Below are positions 18,322-27,559 of a DNA stretch of 64,000 nt, piece after piece. The stretch comes from Pelomonas sp. Root1237 (GTDB taxonomy: Bacteria > Pseudomonadota > Gammaproteobacteria > Burkholderiales > Burkholderiaceae_C). Within the stretch, counting starts at the first letter, position 1. Every line of letters begins with the position of its first letter. The notes beneath the pieces are model-generated. The model was not told where the DNA came from and made no database searches. It saw nothing but the letters and a program-made list of their open reading frames with translations. The stretch covers positions 842,019-906,018 of the forward strand of contig NZ_LMDK01000001.1 of assembly GCF_001425055.1 (NCBI RefSeq). Reading direction: 5' to 3'. Both the position numbers and the translations under genes were made by a program.

Positions 18322-19284
18322 ATGATGCAACGACGCCACCTGATGCTTTCCTTCGCGGCCTTGCCGCTCGCTGCGCGCGCGCAAGGCCAGCCGCCGCGCA
18401 TCCTCGTCGGTTTCCCGGCCGGCGGCTCGGTGGACACGACGGCCCGCCGCTTCGCCGAATTCGGCCGCGGCAAGCTGGCCGAGACCATCCTCGTCGAGCA
18501 GAAGGTGGGCGCCGGTGGCCGCATCGCCATTGGCGCGTTGAAGGACGCGGCCCCCGACGGCCTGACGATGCTGCTCGGCCCTTCGTCCATGTTCACCGTC
18601 TACCCGCATGCCTACCGCAAGCTGGCCTACAACCCGGCGACCGACGTCATCCCGGTCTCGCCATTGGCGCTGTCGACCTGCGGTTTCGGCGTCGGGCCTC
18701 AGGTGCCGGCCACCGTCAAGACACTGGCGCAACTGGCCGACTGGCTGAAGGCCAACCCCGACAAGGCCGCCTACGCCTCGCCCGCAGCGGGTGCCATGCC
18801 CCACTTCCTCGGCAACCAGTTCGAGCACGCGGCCGGCCTCAAGCTCACGCACGCGCCTTACCGTGGCGCGGCGCCCGGCATGCAGGACCTGATGGGCGGC
18901 CAGATTGCCGCGGGCTGCTTCTCCATCGGCGACTTCCTGCCCCACCTCGCCTCCGGCCGCGTGCGCCTGCTCGGCGTGACCGACAAGGCCCGCTCGCGCT
19001 TCGTGCCCGATGTGCCCACCTTCGAGGAGCAGGGCTTCAAGGGCATCGTTGGCGTCGAGACCTACGGCCTCTTCCTGCCGGCCAAGACGCCGCAGGCCAC
19101 GGTCGACAAGCTGGCTGAGGTGGCCCGCGCCGCGGTGCGCGAGCCCGGCGTCATCGAGGCCCTGGCCAAGCTGGGCTTCGAGCCGCTGTCGCTGCCGCCG
19201 GCAGACTACGCCAAGCGCCTGGCCGCCGAACGCGAGTACTGGGGGCCGGTCGTCAAGGCTTCGGGGTTCTCGTCGGACGATTAG
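18322..19284 (+). CDS. Bug-family (TctC-like) periplasmic solute receptor
   Basis: Periplasmic binding protein of the tripartite tricarboxylate transporter type, 320 residues. The signal sequence MMQRRHLMLSFAALPLAARA has twin arginines. The mature part has ILVGFPAGGSVDTTARRFAE and VEQKVGAGGRIAIGALKDAAPDG, both characteristic of Bug receptors. Near residue 170 are the THAPYRGAAPGMQDLMGGQI and later the VPTFEEQGFKG blocks. No TctA/TctB membrane genes are beside it, as is common for the expanded Bug family of Burkholderiales. Co-oriented with and close to marR, it may capture the substrate of the divergent monooxygenase. Confidence 0.93.
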   Translation: MMQRRHLMLSFAALPLAARAQGQPPRILVGFPAGGSVDTTARRFAEFGRGKLAETILVEQKVGAGGRIAIGALKDAAPDGLTMLLGPSSMFTVYPHAYRKLAYNPATDVIPVSPLALSTCGFGVGPQVPATVKTLAQLADWLKANPDKAAYASPAAGAMPHFLGNQFEHAAGLKLTHAPYRGAAPGMQDLMGGQIAAGCFSIGDFLPHLASGRVRLLGVTDKARSRFVPDVPTFEEQGFKGIVGVETYGLFLPAKTPQATVDKLAEVARAAVREPGVIEALAKLGFEPLSLPPADYAKRLAAEREYWGPVVKASGFSSDD

Positions 19285-19312
19285 CATCGGCGCTCCACAA
19301 CATGGAGCCTGA

Positions 19313-21733
19313 ATGCCCTGGCGTCGACTGGCCGTTGGCCTCGCTGCTTGCCTTGCTGTTTGCCTGACCCTGGATGCGGCCCACGCGGCGACCGACGCCG
19401 CGCGGCTGCAGGCGTTGCTGACCGAACAGCAATACGCCGCGGCGCGCGCCGATGTCGACGCATTGCTGCGCGCCAGGCAACCCGATGCCGCCGAGCGCGT
19501 CGTCATCTACCAATGGCTGTTCGCCCGCGATGACGGTGCCGCCATCGACCGCCGCACGCATGGTGTGCTGCTTGATCCCCAGGCCGACGCCATCGATCTG
19601 CTGGCCGCCGGTCGCCTGGCGCTGGACCGGCGCGACTTCGAGCGCGCCAGGCAGTGCTTCGAGAAGGCTTTGGCGCGGGCAACGCGGCCCGTCGACAAGG
19701 CGCAGGCCCTGCGCGGCCTCGGCCAGCGCCACTATCAGCTGCGCGAGTTCGACGCCTCGCTGCACAAGCTCGAAGCCGGCATCGCCGCCGAACGCACTGC
19801 CGACGGCCTGGCGGCGCTGGCTGACACGCTGATCCGCCTGGGCCGCACCGAAGACGCCATTGCCGCGGCCGAGGGCGCCGTGTCGATCAATCGCCACCAT
19901 GAGGCTGCCCACTACCTGCTCGGCAACGGCTATGTGCGCGAGAACTACAGCCAGCTCGCTGCTCGCCTGGGCGACGGCTTTGCACCGCTGATGGCCGACG
20001 TGAGGCGTGCCTCCGATGCCTTCGAAAAGGGCGACTTCGACACGGCGCTGCTCATCAGCCTCGCCGTGCTGGAGCGTTGCCCGCAGCTCGGCCGGGCTCA
20101 TGCCATCGCGGCCAAGGCGCTGGAGTCGCAACGCTTCGCCATTGATGTGCACCGCGCCGACTACGAGCGCCGCTTCAAGGCCCTGCCCATGCCCACCGTG
20201 CCGGGCATCGAGCGCTATGTACTGAACTGGAAGGAGCTGTCGCCGCGCCACCAGAAGCGTGTGGCACTGTCCGTCGCGCCGTGGAAGGCCTTCATCCCGG
20301 TGCTGGTGAAAGGGGGCGCCACCCACTTCATCAAGCCGATGTGGATGCGCCTGTCCGAGACGCCGCAGGCCCATGCGCTCAAGGATGCGCGCATCGACTA
20401 CGACTCGCGCCTCTGGGACGACGTACGCGGCATGGGCGGGCACTTCACCGTCACCGGCATAGAAGACGTCGAGCGCAGCATCTTCGATCGCTACAACACT
20501 GTGCTGCACGAGCTGACCCACCAGGTCCATGGCGTGCTGACGGCAGACCAGGCGCGCAGCATCGAGACCCTCTACCAGCAGGCCAAGTCGCGTGACGCCA
20601 GGACACGCAACGGCTTCCTGTCGCGGTATGCCGGCGGCTCGGTGTGGGAGTATTTCGCCGAGGGCGCCAATGCCGCGGCCTCGCCACGGCGCGACGCGTA
20701 TGACGGCCGCGAGATCGTGCGCGAGCGCCTCATCGAGATGGACCCGGCCCTGCGTGCCGAGATCCGGCGCTTCTTCGCCCAGCGCGACACGCGCGCCAGC
20801 TTGCCTGTGGCCCTGGTCAATGCCGGCAACCAGAAGCTGGAAGATGGCCAGCTGGCCGAGGCCAAGCCGCTGTTTGCGCGCGCTCTCAAGCTCGCGCCCA
20901 CCGACGAGCGCGCGCTGACGGCCCAGCTCAATGCGCTGGCCATCGAGGGTGATGGCGCCGCCGTTGCTGAACTGGCGGCCCGCGCCCTGGCTGCTCATCC
21001 GCGCAGCGGTGCGCTGCGCGCGGGTGTCGCCGACGCCCTCTGGCATGGCGGCCGCCCACTGGCTGCCGAGGTTGTGCCTGGCCTGGGGCGCGATGTCGAG
21101 GCGCTGAAGGGCGAGGACCGCTTCCGCGTCGACCTCGCGCTGGGCGACTACTACCGGCGCCTCGGCGATGTGCCGCGGGCGCTGGCGGCCTATGAGGCCG
21201 TGCTGGCCTACCAGGGCGACCAGCCTGAGGCGCTGTGGGGCCGTGCCGCCACGCTGGCGCTGGGCAGTCGCTGGGACGACGCCTTCAAGCAGTACGAGGC
21301 CGTGTTGCGGCTGCGCACCGGCCTCGTGCCGCTGCGCCGCGATTACGCGCTGGACCTGCTGCGCGCCGGCCGTAAGGAGGCGGCGCGAGCCCAGATCAAG
21401 GAAGCGCTGATCTTGGACCCCGCCGACCCCGACACGCTGGCGCTGAAAGGCTGGCTGGCCCTTCTCGATGGCGACGCCGATGCCGCACGCCGCGATGCCG
21501 AGGAAGCGCTGCGGCTGGGGCCGTGGAGCGATCTGGCCGTCATCGTCGAGGCCGCCGCACTGCAGGCCCTGGGGCAGGGCGAGGCGGCGCAGGTGACTCT
21601 CGCGCCTTTGAAGCAGCGCATCGCCGGCAACGCGGCACCGCAATACGTCTACCGGCCCGAAAAGTCGGGCTGGTTCTCGGTGCATGAGCTGCCGGCCAGC
21701 GAGCGCCGTGTCATGGAGCTGTTCGTCAAGTGA
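19313..21733 (+). CDS. Exported TPR protein with embedded zinc-peptidase-like HExxH domain
   Basis: An 806-residue secreted protein of unrecognised function. A signal peptide ends near residue 26 (DAAHAATD). Several TPR-like helical repeats fill about residues 30-260, and again about 490-780 (for example GDYYRRLGDVPRALAAYEAVLAY). Between them is a domain with HELTHQVH: His399, Glu400 and His403 form an HExxH zinc site. WEYFAEGANAAASPR follows, with Glu446 or Glu450 suited to be the third ligand, a gluzincin arrangement reminiscent of lethal-factor-like peptidases. That resemblance is motif-level only. The stop overlaps the GTG start of the FUSC gene, so the two are probably co-translated. Confidence 0.8.
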   Translation: MPWRRLAVGLAACLAVCLTLDAAHAATDAARLQALLTEQQYAAARADVDALLRARQPDAAERVVIYQWLFARDDGAAIDRRTHGVLLDPQADAIDLLAAGRLALDRRDFERARQCFEKALARATRPVDKAQALRGLGQRHYQLREFDASLHKLEAGIAAERTADGLAALADTLIRLGRTEDAIAAAEGAVSINRHHEAAHYLLGNGYVRENYSQLAARLGDGFAPLMADVRRASDAFEKGDFDTALLISLAVLERCPQLGRAHAIAAKALESQRFAIDVHRADYERRFKALPMPTVPGIERYVLNWKELSPRHQKRVALSVAPWKAFIPVLVKGGATHFIKPMWMRLSETPQAHALKDARIDYDSRLWDDVRGMGGHFTVTGIEDVERSIFDRYNTVLHELTHQVHGVLTADQARSIETLYQQAKSRDARTRNGFLSRYAGGSVWEYFAEGANAAASPRRDAYDGREIVRERLIEMDPALRAEIRRFFAQRDTRASLPVALVNAGNQKLEDGQLAEAKPLFARALKLAPTDERALTAQLNALAIEGDGAAVAELAARALAAHPRSGALRAGVADALWHGGRPLAAEVVPGLGRDVEALKGEDRFRVDLALGDYYRRLGDVPRALAAYEAVLAYQGDQPEALWGRAATLALGSRWDDAFKQYEAVLRLRTGLVPLRRDYALDLLRAGRKEAARAQIKEALILDPADPDTLALKGWLALLDGDADAARRDAEEALRLGPWSDLAVIVEAAALQALGQGEAAQVTLAPLKQRIAGNAAPQYVYRPEKSGWFSVHELPASERRVMELFVK

Positions 21734-23856
21734 GATTCATCAAGCGCCTGGAGGCGGCCCATCTGAATGGCCTCAGCGTGGCCCTGGGCGTGGCAGCCAC
21801 GCATCTCGCCGTCGGCGCGCTGTTTGGCGAGACGGCGGGCCTGGCGGCCGTCGGTGGCGCCGTCTGCGCCAGCCTGACCGATCTGCCCAACCCGCCCCAG
21901 CGCGTGCTGCCGCGCGTGTTGCCGGCAGCGGCCGCCGCGGCGCTCGTGACGCTGCTGGTCGGACTGACGGACCACTCGCTCGCGTTGACCGTCGGCCTGA
22001 TCGCCGTCGTCACCTTCCTGTCGTTGATGGCCCTGGCCTGGGGCCTGCGTGCCGGGCCGCTGTCGTTCGCACCGGTGCTGGCCATGGTCTTCGCGATGGC
22101 CTGGGACCGCACGGCCGGCGCCACGTCGCCGCTGGAGCACGCGCTCTGGGTGGGCCTGGGCGGCTGCGTTTATGCCGGCTGGGCGCGCGGCAGCGCGGTC
22201 GTGCTGCGCCACCGGCTGCGCGAGTTGGCACTGGCTACGGCACTGCGCGCCACCGAGAAGCGGCTGCGTTCGCGTGCCCAGCGCATTGCCGGCGCGGTGG
22301 GCGGCGCCGAGGCGAACATCCGTGCCTCCATTGCCGATGATGTGCTGCTCGCCGATGCATTGCAGGCCGCGCGCGACCAGGTTTTTTCCGCACGGCGCTC
22401 ACCGCGCAGCCGCCGCCAGACCGACCTCGTGCTTGGCCTCATCGAGCTGCGCGACCTGCTGCTGGCCAGCCGGCTGGACACGGAGCTGCTGGGCCAGGAC
22501 TTCCCAGGCCGCCAGTGGCGCGCCGCGCTGGCCGACGCGCTGCGCCACCTCGCCGACGTGCTCGCAGCCCTGGCCGACACCGTGGCCTATGGCGCACCCT
22601 TGCCCGAGGTGTCTGCCGACGCCTGGCGGGCGCAGTTGGCGGCGCGGCTGGCCGATGTCAGCGCGCCGGCTGGCGACTCGCGCACCCATCTCGCGTCCGC
22701 GCTGGCGTCGCGCGTCGGCCACATGCTGGACGACGTCAGCGCCATGGTGGCCCGCCAGACTGCCGCGGACAACCCCGACAGCCCCTGGACACCCGAGCGC
22801 CTCGCGCCCTTCGTGTCGCCCGAGGGCTGGCCGCTGGCGGCGCTGAAACCTCATCTGAACCTGCAATCCGGCGTCATGCGCCATGCGCTGCGCTCGGCGC
22901 TGGCGCTGTCGTTCGCCTATGCGCTGGGTGCGGCCCTGCCCTGGGCGGCTCACCCCTTCTGGTTGATGCTCAGCGTGGCCGTTGTGCTGCGCGGCAACCT
23001 GGAGCAGACGCTGTCGCGCCGCAACGAACGCATCATCGGCACCGTGCAGGGCTGCCTGCTGGTGCTGCTGCTGGCGCACGTGAGCTGGACGCCGCTGCTG
23101 AGCCTGTGCTTCATCGCGGCCGTGGGCACGGCCCATGCCTATGTGAACCGCCGCTACCGTGTCGCCGCGACGGCCGCGACGTTGATGGCCCTGCTGCAGC
23201 CGCTGATGCTGGCGCCCGGCAGCGACCCCTTTATCGCTGAACGCCTGGCCGACACCGTCATCGGCGCGGGCCTGGCATGGCTGTTCAGCTTCGTGCTGCC
23301 GTCATGGGAGCGCGCCGCGGTGCCGAGGTTGGGGGCGCAGTTGCGCGGTGCGCTGGCACGGCATTCGGCCAACATGCTGCGCTGGATGCCGAGTGCCGAA
23401 GAACAGACCGCCCAGCGCCTGTCGCGCCAGCAGGCGTACACGGCGTTGGCCGCTCTTGCCGCGGCCGCCCAGCGCACGCGTGTCGAGCCGGAGCGCGTGC
23501 GCCTGCCGGAGGCCGAGATCGAGTCGGCCTTGAGCCATGGTTATCGACTGATGGCGCTGCTCGGCGCGGTGCAGCACCAGGTGCAGCGCCGCACGGCCCG
23601 GCTGGACGCCGCCAAGGCCGAGACCGCACTGCCGCTGGCGCGCAAAGCCTGTGTGGATGTGCTCAAGGGCGAGCCGATGACGGGCACCGATCCGGCGGAG
23701 ACGCCCGATGGAGACGCGGGCGCCTGGCCCGAGCATCTCGGCCAGCAGGACCTGACGCCCTGGCTGCTGCGCCGGCTCAGGCTGTGCCGCCTTGAAGCGC
23801 GCGAATTCGTCGCCGCACTGACCCGACTTCAAACCCCTGCAGGAGAACCGAAATGA
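21730..23856 (+). CDS. FUSC/YccS-like inner-membrane protein
   Basis: A 708-residue member of the fusaric-acid-resistance-like (FUSC) superfamily, built as in YccS. A first cluster of about five to six hydrophobic segments (residues 10-155) is followed by a cytosolic helical region (about 160-360). A second membrane cluster (about 385-520) carries HPFWLMLSVAVVLRGNLEQTLSRRNERIIGTVQGC, the typical FUSC motif, then a C-terminal cytosolic part. Such proteins are thought to export aromatic or other toxic compounds, often with partner subunits not seen here. The GTG at 21730 overlaps the previous stop, and ATGA links it to the next gene. Confidence 0.87.
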   Translation: MRFIKRLEAAHLNGLSVALGVAATHLAVGALFGETAGLAAVGGAVCASLTDLPNPPQRVLPRVLPAAAAAALVTLLVGLTDHSLALTVGLIAVVTFLSLMALAWGLRAGPLSFAPVLAMVFAMAWDRTAGATSPLEHALWVGLGGCVYAGWARGSAVVLRHRLRELALATALRATEKRLRSRAQRIAGAVGGAEANIRASIADDVLLADALQAARDQVFSARRSPRSRRQTDLVLGLIELRDLLLASRLDTELLGQDFPGRQWRAALADALRHLADVLAALADTVAYGAPLPEVSADAWRAQLAARLADVSAPAGDSRTHLASALASRVGHMLDDVSAMVARQTAADNPDSPWTPERLAPFVSPEGWPLAALKPHLNLQSGVMRHALRSALALSFAYALGAALPWAAHPFWLMLSVAVVLRGNLEQTLSRRNERIIGTVQGCLLVLLLAHVSWTPLLSLCFIAAVGTAHAYVNRRYRVAATAATLMALLQPLMLAPGSDPFIAERLADTVIGAGLAWLFSFVLPSWERAAVPRLGAQLRGALARHSANMLRWMPSAEEQTAQRLSRQQAYTALAALAAAAQRTRVEPERVRLPEAEIESALSHGYRLMALLGAVQHQVQRRTARLDAAKAETALPLARKACVDVLKGEPMTGTDPAETPDGDAGAWPEHLGQQDLTPWLLRRLRLCRLEAREFVAALTRLQTPAGEPK

Positions 23857-24959
23857 GCATCCAGACCCGCGCCGCCGTCGCCTGGAAGGCCGGCCAACCG
23901 CTGAGCATCGAAACCCTGGACCTGGAAGGCCCGCGCGATGGCGAGGTGCTGGTTGAGGTCAAGGCCACCGGCATCTGCCACACCGACGACTTCACGCTGT
24001 CGGGCGCCGACCCCGAAGGCCTGTTCCCGGCCGTGCTCGGCCACGAGGGCGCGGGCGTCGTGCTGGAGAGCAAGGTGCCCTGGCTCAAAGCCGGCGACCA
24101 TGTCATTCCGCTCTACACGCCCGAATGCCGCGAGTGCAAGTTCTGCCTGAGCCGCAAGACCAATCTCTGCCAGGCGATCCGCTCGACCCAGGGCAAGGGG
24201 CTGATGCCCAACGGCACCTCGCGCTTCTCGCTGAACGGCGAGCCGATCTTTCACTACATGGGCACCAGCACGTTCGCGAACCACATCGTCGTGCCCGGCA
24301 TTGCGCTGGCCAAGATCCGGCCTGATGCGCCCTTCGACAAGGTTTGCTACATCGGCTGCGGTGTGACGACCGGCGTGGGTGCCGTGCTGTTCACGGCCAA
24401 GGTGGAGGCGGGCGCCAACGTGGTGGTCTTCGGCCTCGGCGGCATCGGCCTGAACGTCATCCAGGGCGCGAAGATGGTGGGCGCCGGCAAGATCATCGGC
24501 GTGGACATCAACCCGGCGCGCGAGGCGATGGCGCGGCAGTTCGGCATGACGGACTTCGTGAATCCGAAGGACGTTGGGAACGTCGTGGACCACATCGTGC
24601 AGCTGACCGATGGCGGTGCCGACTATTCGTTCGAATGCGTCGGCAATGTGCAGCTGATGCGCCAGGCGCTGGAATGCACGCACAAGGGTTGGGGGCGCAG
24701 CATCATCATCGGCGTGGCGCCGGCGGGGGCGGAGATTGCGACGCGGCCGTTCCAGTTGGTGACGGGGCGGAAGTGGGAAGGCTCGGCGTTTGGTGGCGCG
24801 CGTGGCCGGACGGATGTGCCGAAGATCGTCGACTGGTACATGGAAGGCAAGGTAAGGATCGATGAGCTGATCACGCACAAGTTGCCGCTGGAGAGGATCA
24901 ACGAGGGGTTTGAGTTGATGCGAAGAGGAGAGAGCATTCGCTCGGTGGTGGAGTTTTAA
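23853..24959 (+). CDS. frmA: S-(hydroxymethyl)glutathione dehydrogenase / class III alcohol dehydrogenase
   Basis: Cytosolic zinc enzyme that oxidises the formaldehyde-glutathione adduct with NAD+, the main formaldehyde detoxification step. It has 368 residues, standard for class III ADH. Catalytic zinc ligands Cys42 (TGICHTDD), His64/Glu65 (GHEGAG) and a later Cys in YIGCGVTTG are present. The structural zinc cysteines are 92, 95, 98 and 106. The coenzyme loop VFGLGGIGLNVIQGAK follows. It overlaps the FUSC gene by ATGA. The usual partner S-formylglutathione hydrolase gene does not follow; a large palindromic element does. Confidence 0.95.
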   Translation: MSIQTRAAVAWKAGQPLSIETLDLEGPRDGEVLVEVKATGICHTDDFTLSGADPEGLFPAVLGHEGAGVVLESKVPWLKAGDHVIPLYTPECRECKFCLSRKTNLCQAIRSTQGKGLMPNGTSRFSLNGEPIFHYMGTSTFANHIVVPGIALAKIRPDAPFDKVCYIGCGVTTGVGAVLFTAKVEAGANVVVFGLGGIGLNVIQGAKMVGAGKIIGVDINPAREAMARQFGMTDFVNPKDVGNVVDHIVQLTDGGADYSFECVGNVQLMRQALECTHKGWGRSIIIGVAPAGAEIATRPFQLVTGRKWEGSAFGGARGRTDVPKIVDWYMEGKVRIDELITHKLPLERINEGFELMRRGESIRSVVEF

Positions 24960-24993
24960 GGGTTGCTTTTGCAACCAGTGCTCCTGATCGATG

Positions 24994-25500
24994 CATTGCC
25001 GGGAGTCCGTCCCGGCGGCCGGGTAACTTTCTTCTGCGGCGCCAGAAGAAAGTCACCAAAGAAGAGGCGCTGAACCGCACACGAGCACCAACGGCGCGCG
25101 AAAACACTCACCATCATGGCGGGAAGAAGCGAACCGCTGCGCTCTCGCTGCTGTCCCTGTGAAGAGCGCCATCCATTGCCCCTTCACGCCGGTTAACGCC
25201 GGCTGCACGCCGGGCTCATCAGGAAATACCGCGTCGCCCGAGCGACGCTACATTCGGACTTCTGGTGAGCCCGGCGTGCAGCCGCGCGTCGGACGGGCAG
25301 CAGGCCCGATGGATGGTGGTCGTGACAAGTCAGGCGCGAGAGCGCAGCGGCTCGCATCGGGGCACGGCCCGCTCCGAGCGACGCGAGCGCCTCATCCCGC
25401 TCGAGTGCGGATTGCATTGAGCGCTCCTCTTTTGGTGACTTTGCTCTGGCGCGTCAGAGAAAAGTTACCCGCCATCGCGGGGCGGATTCCCGCGGCACTG
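24994..25500. repeat. ~507-base inverted-repeat element, MITE-like, no coding capacity seen
   Basis: Long imperfect terminal inverted repeats face each other: 24994-25070 and 25421-25500. The inner 50 bases match at about 40 positions when one arm is reverse-complemented. Each arm folds on itself; ACTTTCTTCTG (25026-25036) pairs with CAGAAGAAAGT (25043-25053). In the middle lies a second large palindrome, 25200-25222 against 25262-25284 with one mismatch, and its loop contains GCGTCGC/GCGACGC (25231-25248). No convincing gene lies inside. The motif around GGTAACTTT...AAAGTCACC resembles dispersed intergenic repeats that I recall from other GC-rich proteobacteria. It fills the 573 bases between frmA and the DUF1272 gene. 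Confidence 0.7.
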
Positions 25501-25532
25501 CGGCGAGTCAAGAGGCTCTTCGCAAACCAACC

Positions 25533-25841
25533 CTACCGCTTCTCAGGCGGCAACCCCCCAAGCGCAGCGACCAACGCCGCATGCGCCTCCAGATCCACCG
25601 GCCTCAACTTCGGCACCGTCCTCGCCGGATAGTCCCCAAGATAGTTCCCACCCTTCCAATTCCTCACCGGCCTCACCGGCCGCGGCACAAACCCGCCGCC
25701 GCAGTTGGGGCAGACGTTGCTCAGCAAACCTTCCGCGCAGCCCACGCAGAAGGTGCACTCAAAGCTGCAGATGCGCGCAGCCGTCGATTCAGGCGGCAGC
25801 GCGACGGCGCAATGCTCGCAGCTGGGTCGCAGCTCCAGCAT
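25533..25841 (-). CDS. DUF1272 domain protein, cysteine-rich
   Basis: A 102-residue small protein that begins MLELRPSCEHCAVALPP, the DUF1272 opening. It holds three CxxC pairs (CEHC, CTFC/CVGC, CPNCGG), which should bind zinc. The C-terminal extension WKGGNYLGDYPARTVPKL lies beyond the short core domain. The function of the family is unknown. An open frame extends further upstream, but the ATG at 25841 matches the family start and lies one base after the GST stop, so it is probably translated after GST. Confidence 0.87.
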   Translation of the reverse strand: MLELRPSCEHCAVALPPESTAARICSFECTFCVGCAEGLLSNVCPNCGGGFVPRPVRPVRNWKGGNYLGDYPARTVPKLRPVDLEAHAALVAALGGLPPEKR

Positions 25842-25842
25842 G

Positions 25843-26523
25843 TCAGCGGCTCTTGCGGTAAGGCTCGTCCTCGACGATGAAATCCTGTTCACGCATCGAG
25901 TCCGCGATCCAGTCCTCCACCGCCGGATGCGCCAGCAGTGCATCACGATACGCCGCCGCCGCTTCCGACACCGGCAGGCCAAAGCGGCTCAGCCGCACCG
26001 CTACCGGCGCAAAGTAGGCATCCGCCGCGCTGAACTCGCCGAACAGGAAAGGTCCCCCGCTGCTGGCCAGCGCGCCGCTCCACGCCGCATCCAGTCGCGC
26101 CACATCGGCACGCAGGGCCTCGTCCTCAGCCCAGAGCTTGGCGCCGACGTCGGGGAAGAAGACCTCGATGTTCATCGGGCAAACCGTGCGCAGCCGCATG
26201 AAGCCGGCATGCATCTCGGCGCACAGGCTGCGCGCGCGGGCGCGGGCCTTGGTGTCGCGGGGCCAGATCGCGTGTTCAGGATGGCGGTCGGCGATGTACT
26301 CGGCGATGGCCAGCGTCTCCCAGACCGTGAAGCCGTCGTCCTCGACGAGCACGGGCACGCGCTTGGTCGGCGTGATGCCGGCGATGACGCGGGTCCATTC
26401 CGAGTCCGGCGTGAAGTCGAAGCGCAGCTTGACCTCTTCAAACGGAATGCCGAAGGCCGCCAGCAGCACACCGCTGCGCATGGACCAGGACGAGTAGTTC
26501 TTGTTGCCGATGTAGAGCTTCAT
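25843..26523 (-). CDS. Glutathione S-transferase family protein
   Basis: A 226-residue cytosolic protein. The N-terminal thioredoxin-fold domain has YIGNKNYSSWSMRSGVLLAAF (active-site serine region), ITPTKRVPVLVEDDGFTVWETLAIAEYI with the cis-proline and the glutathione-binding ETLAI, and the C-terminal helical domain includes FLFGEFSAADAYFAPV. It likely conjugates or reduces small electrophiles using glutathione. It heads a two-gene unit with the DUF1272 gene. Confidence 0.9.
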   Translation of the reverse strand: MKLYIGNKNYSSWSMRSGVLLAAFGIPFEEVKLRFDFTPDSEWTRVIAGITPTKRVPVLVEDDGFTVWETLAIAEYIADRHPEHAIWPRDTKARARARSLCAEMHAGFMRLRTVCPMNIEVFFPDVGAKLWAEDEALRADVARLDAAWSGALASSGGPFLFGEFSAADAYFAPVAVRLSRFGLPVSEAAAAYRDALLAHPAVEDWIADSMREQDFIVEDEPYRKSR

Positions 26524-26605
26524 GACACCTTTCGCGTTGAGCCGGCGAGCTTAAACAGCCGCTGCCGCGCCGGGGATGAGCAATCCGCAACGGATTGATG
26601 CGCGC

Positions 26606-27559
26606 TCAGCGCCTGGCGCGCCAGGCGTCCAGACGTGCAACGCCGCCGTCAGGCGACAGATAAGTCGGCAGCACGGCCTCCAGCGAACTGGCCTGAATGC
26701 CCAGTTCCGCCAGGCCCGGCAGCTTGCCACTCGGTACATTGGGCACGGTGAGCGATGCGAGGTTGTCGCGCGACAGCAGCGGCTCGCCGGGCAGGCATTC
26801 CATGAAGAGGGCTTGCAGCGTCGCCAGCGCGCCGGGCAGGCGCAGGATGGGCCGCTCGCAGCCCGCAACGCGGCCGGCCAGCCGCACCAGCTCGGCCAAC
26901 GTCAGTTCACGCGGGCCGGCGATCTCGTAGGTCTGGCCGATGGTCTCGCGGCGCAGCAGCGTCTCGACGAGGGCACGGGCCAAGTCCTGCACCCACACCG
27001 GCTGCAGCCGCGCATTCGCCCCGCCCAACGGCATCACCGGGAACAAGCCCTGCAGCCGCGCGAACAGGTTGACGCTCTTGTCGCCGTCGCCAAAAACCAG
27101 CGAGGGGCGCAGCAGCGTCAGCTCCAGCGGATGGGTCTGCGCCGCGACCTGCAGCGCAGCCTCGCCGGCGGCCTTGCTGCGCAGATAGCGCGACGGCGCA
27201 TGCTCGCTCATCCCCCCACCAATGCCCAGGGCGCTGACATGCACGAGGCGCTTCGCACCGGCCGCGGCAATGCGCTTGGGCAACTCGACATGCACATGCT
27301 CGAAGGCGGCCATGCTGCCCTGCAGGATGGCGACGAGGTTGACGACGGCGTCATGGCCTCTCACCAGGTCTGGCAGGTCGTGGAACACGTCGGCCTGCAC
27401 GACGGTGACGCCTGGCAGGCTCTGCACGGCTTGCGCATGCGGCAGGCGGCGCGTGGGCACGGTGACGCGAGCCTCGGCGCCGAGGCGGCGCGTCAGCTGT
27501 TCGCACAAGGCGCGGCCGACAAAGCCGCTGCCGCCCAGGACCAATACGGACAGGCTCAT
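26606..27559 (-). CDS. NAD(P)-binding epimerase-like protein (NDUFA9-type)
   Basis: Atypical short-chain dehydrogenase of 317 residues. Rossmann motif VLVLGGSGFVGRALCEQL opens the protein. VNLVAILQGS follows near residue 80, then a Y-x3-K pair in SRYLRSKAAGEAAL near 135. TLLRPSLVFGDGDKSVNLFA is shared by the bacterial relatives of the complex I subunit NDUFA9. The real substrate is not known. The ATG overlaps the lytic transglycosylase stop by ATGA, so the two are co-transcribed. Confidence 0.88.
   Translation of the reverse strand: MSLSVLVLGGSGFVGRALCEQLTRRLGAEARVTVPTRRLPHAQAVQSLPGVTVVQADVFHDLPDLVRGHDAVVNLVAILQGSMAAFEHVHVELPKRIAAAGAKRLVHVSALGIGGGMSEHAPSRYLRSKAAGEAALQVAAQTHPLELTLLRPSLVFGDGDKSVNLFARLQGLFPVMPLGGANARLQPVWVQDLARALVETLLRRETIGQTYEIAGPRELTLAELVRLAGRVAGCERPILRLPGALATLQALFMECLPGEPLLSRDNLASLTVPNVPSGKLPGLAELGIQASSLEAVLPTYLSPDGGVARLDAWRARR

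Noticed and set aside
25159..25632. 157-codon plus-strand frame across the palindromic element
   Set aside because: It runs through the inverted repeats and out into the antisense of the DUF1272 gene, and shows no domain.
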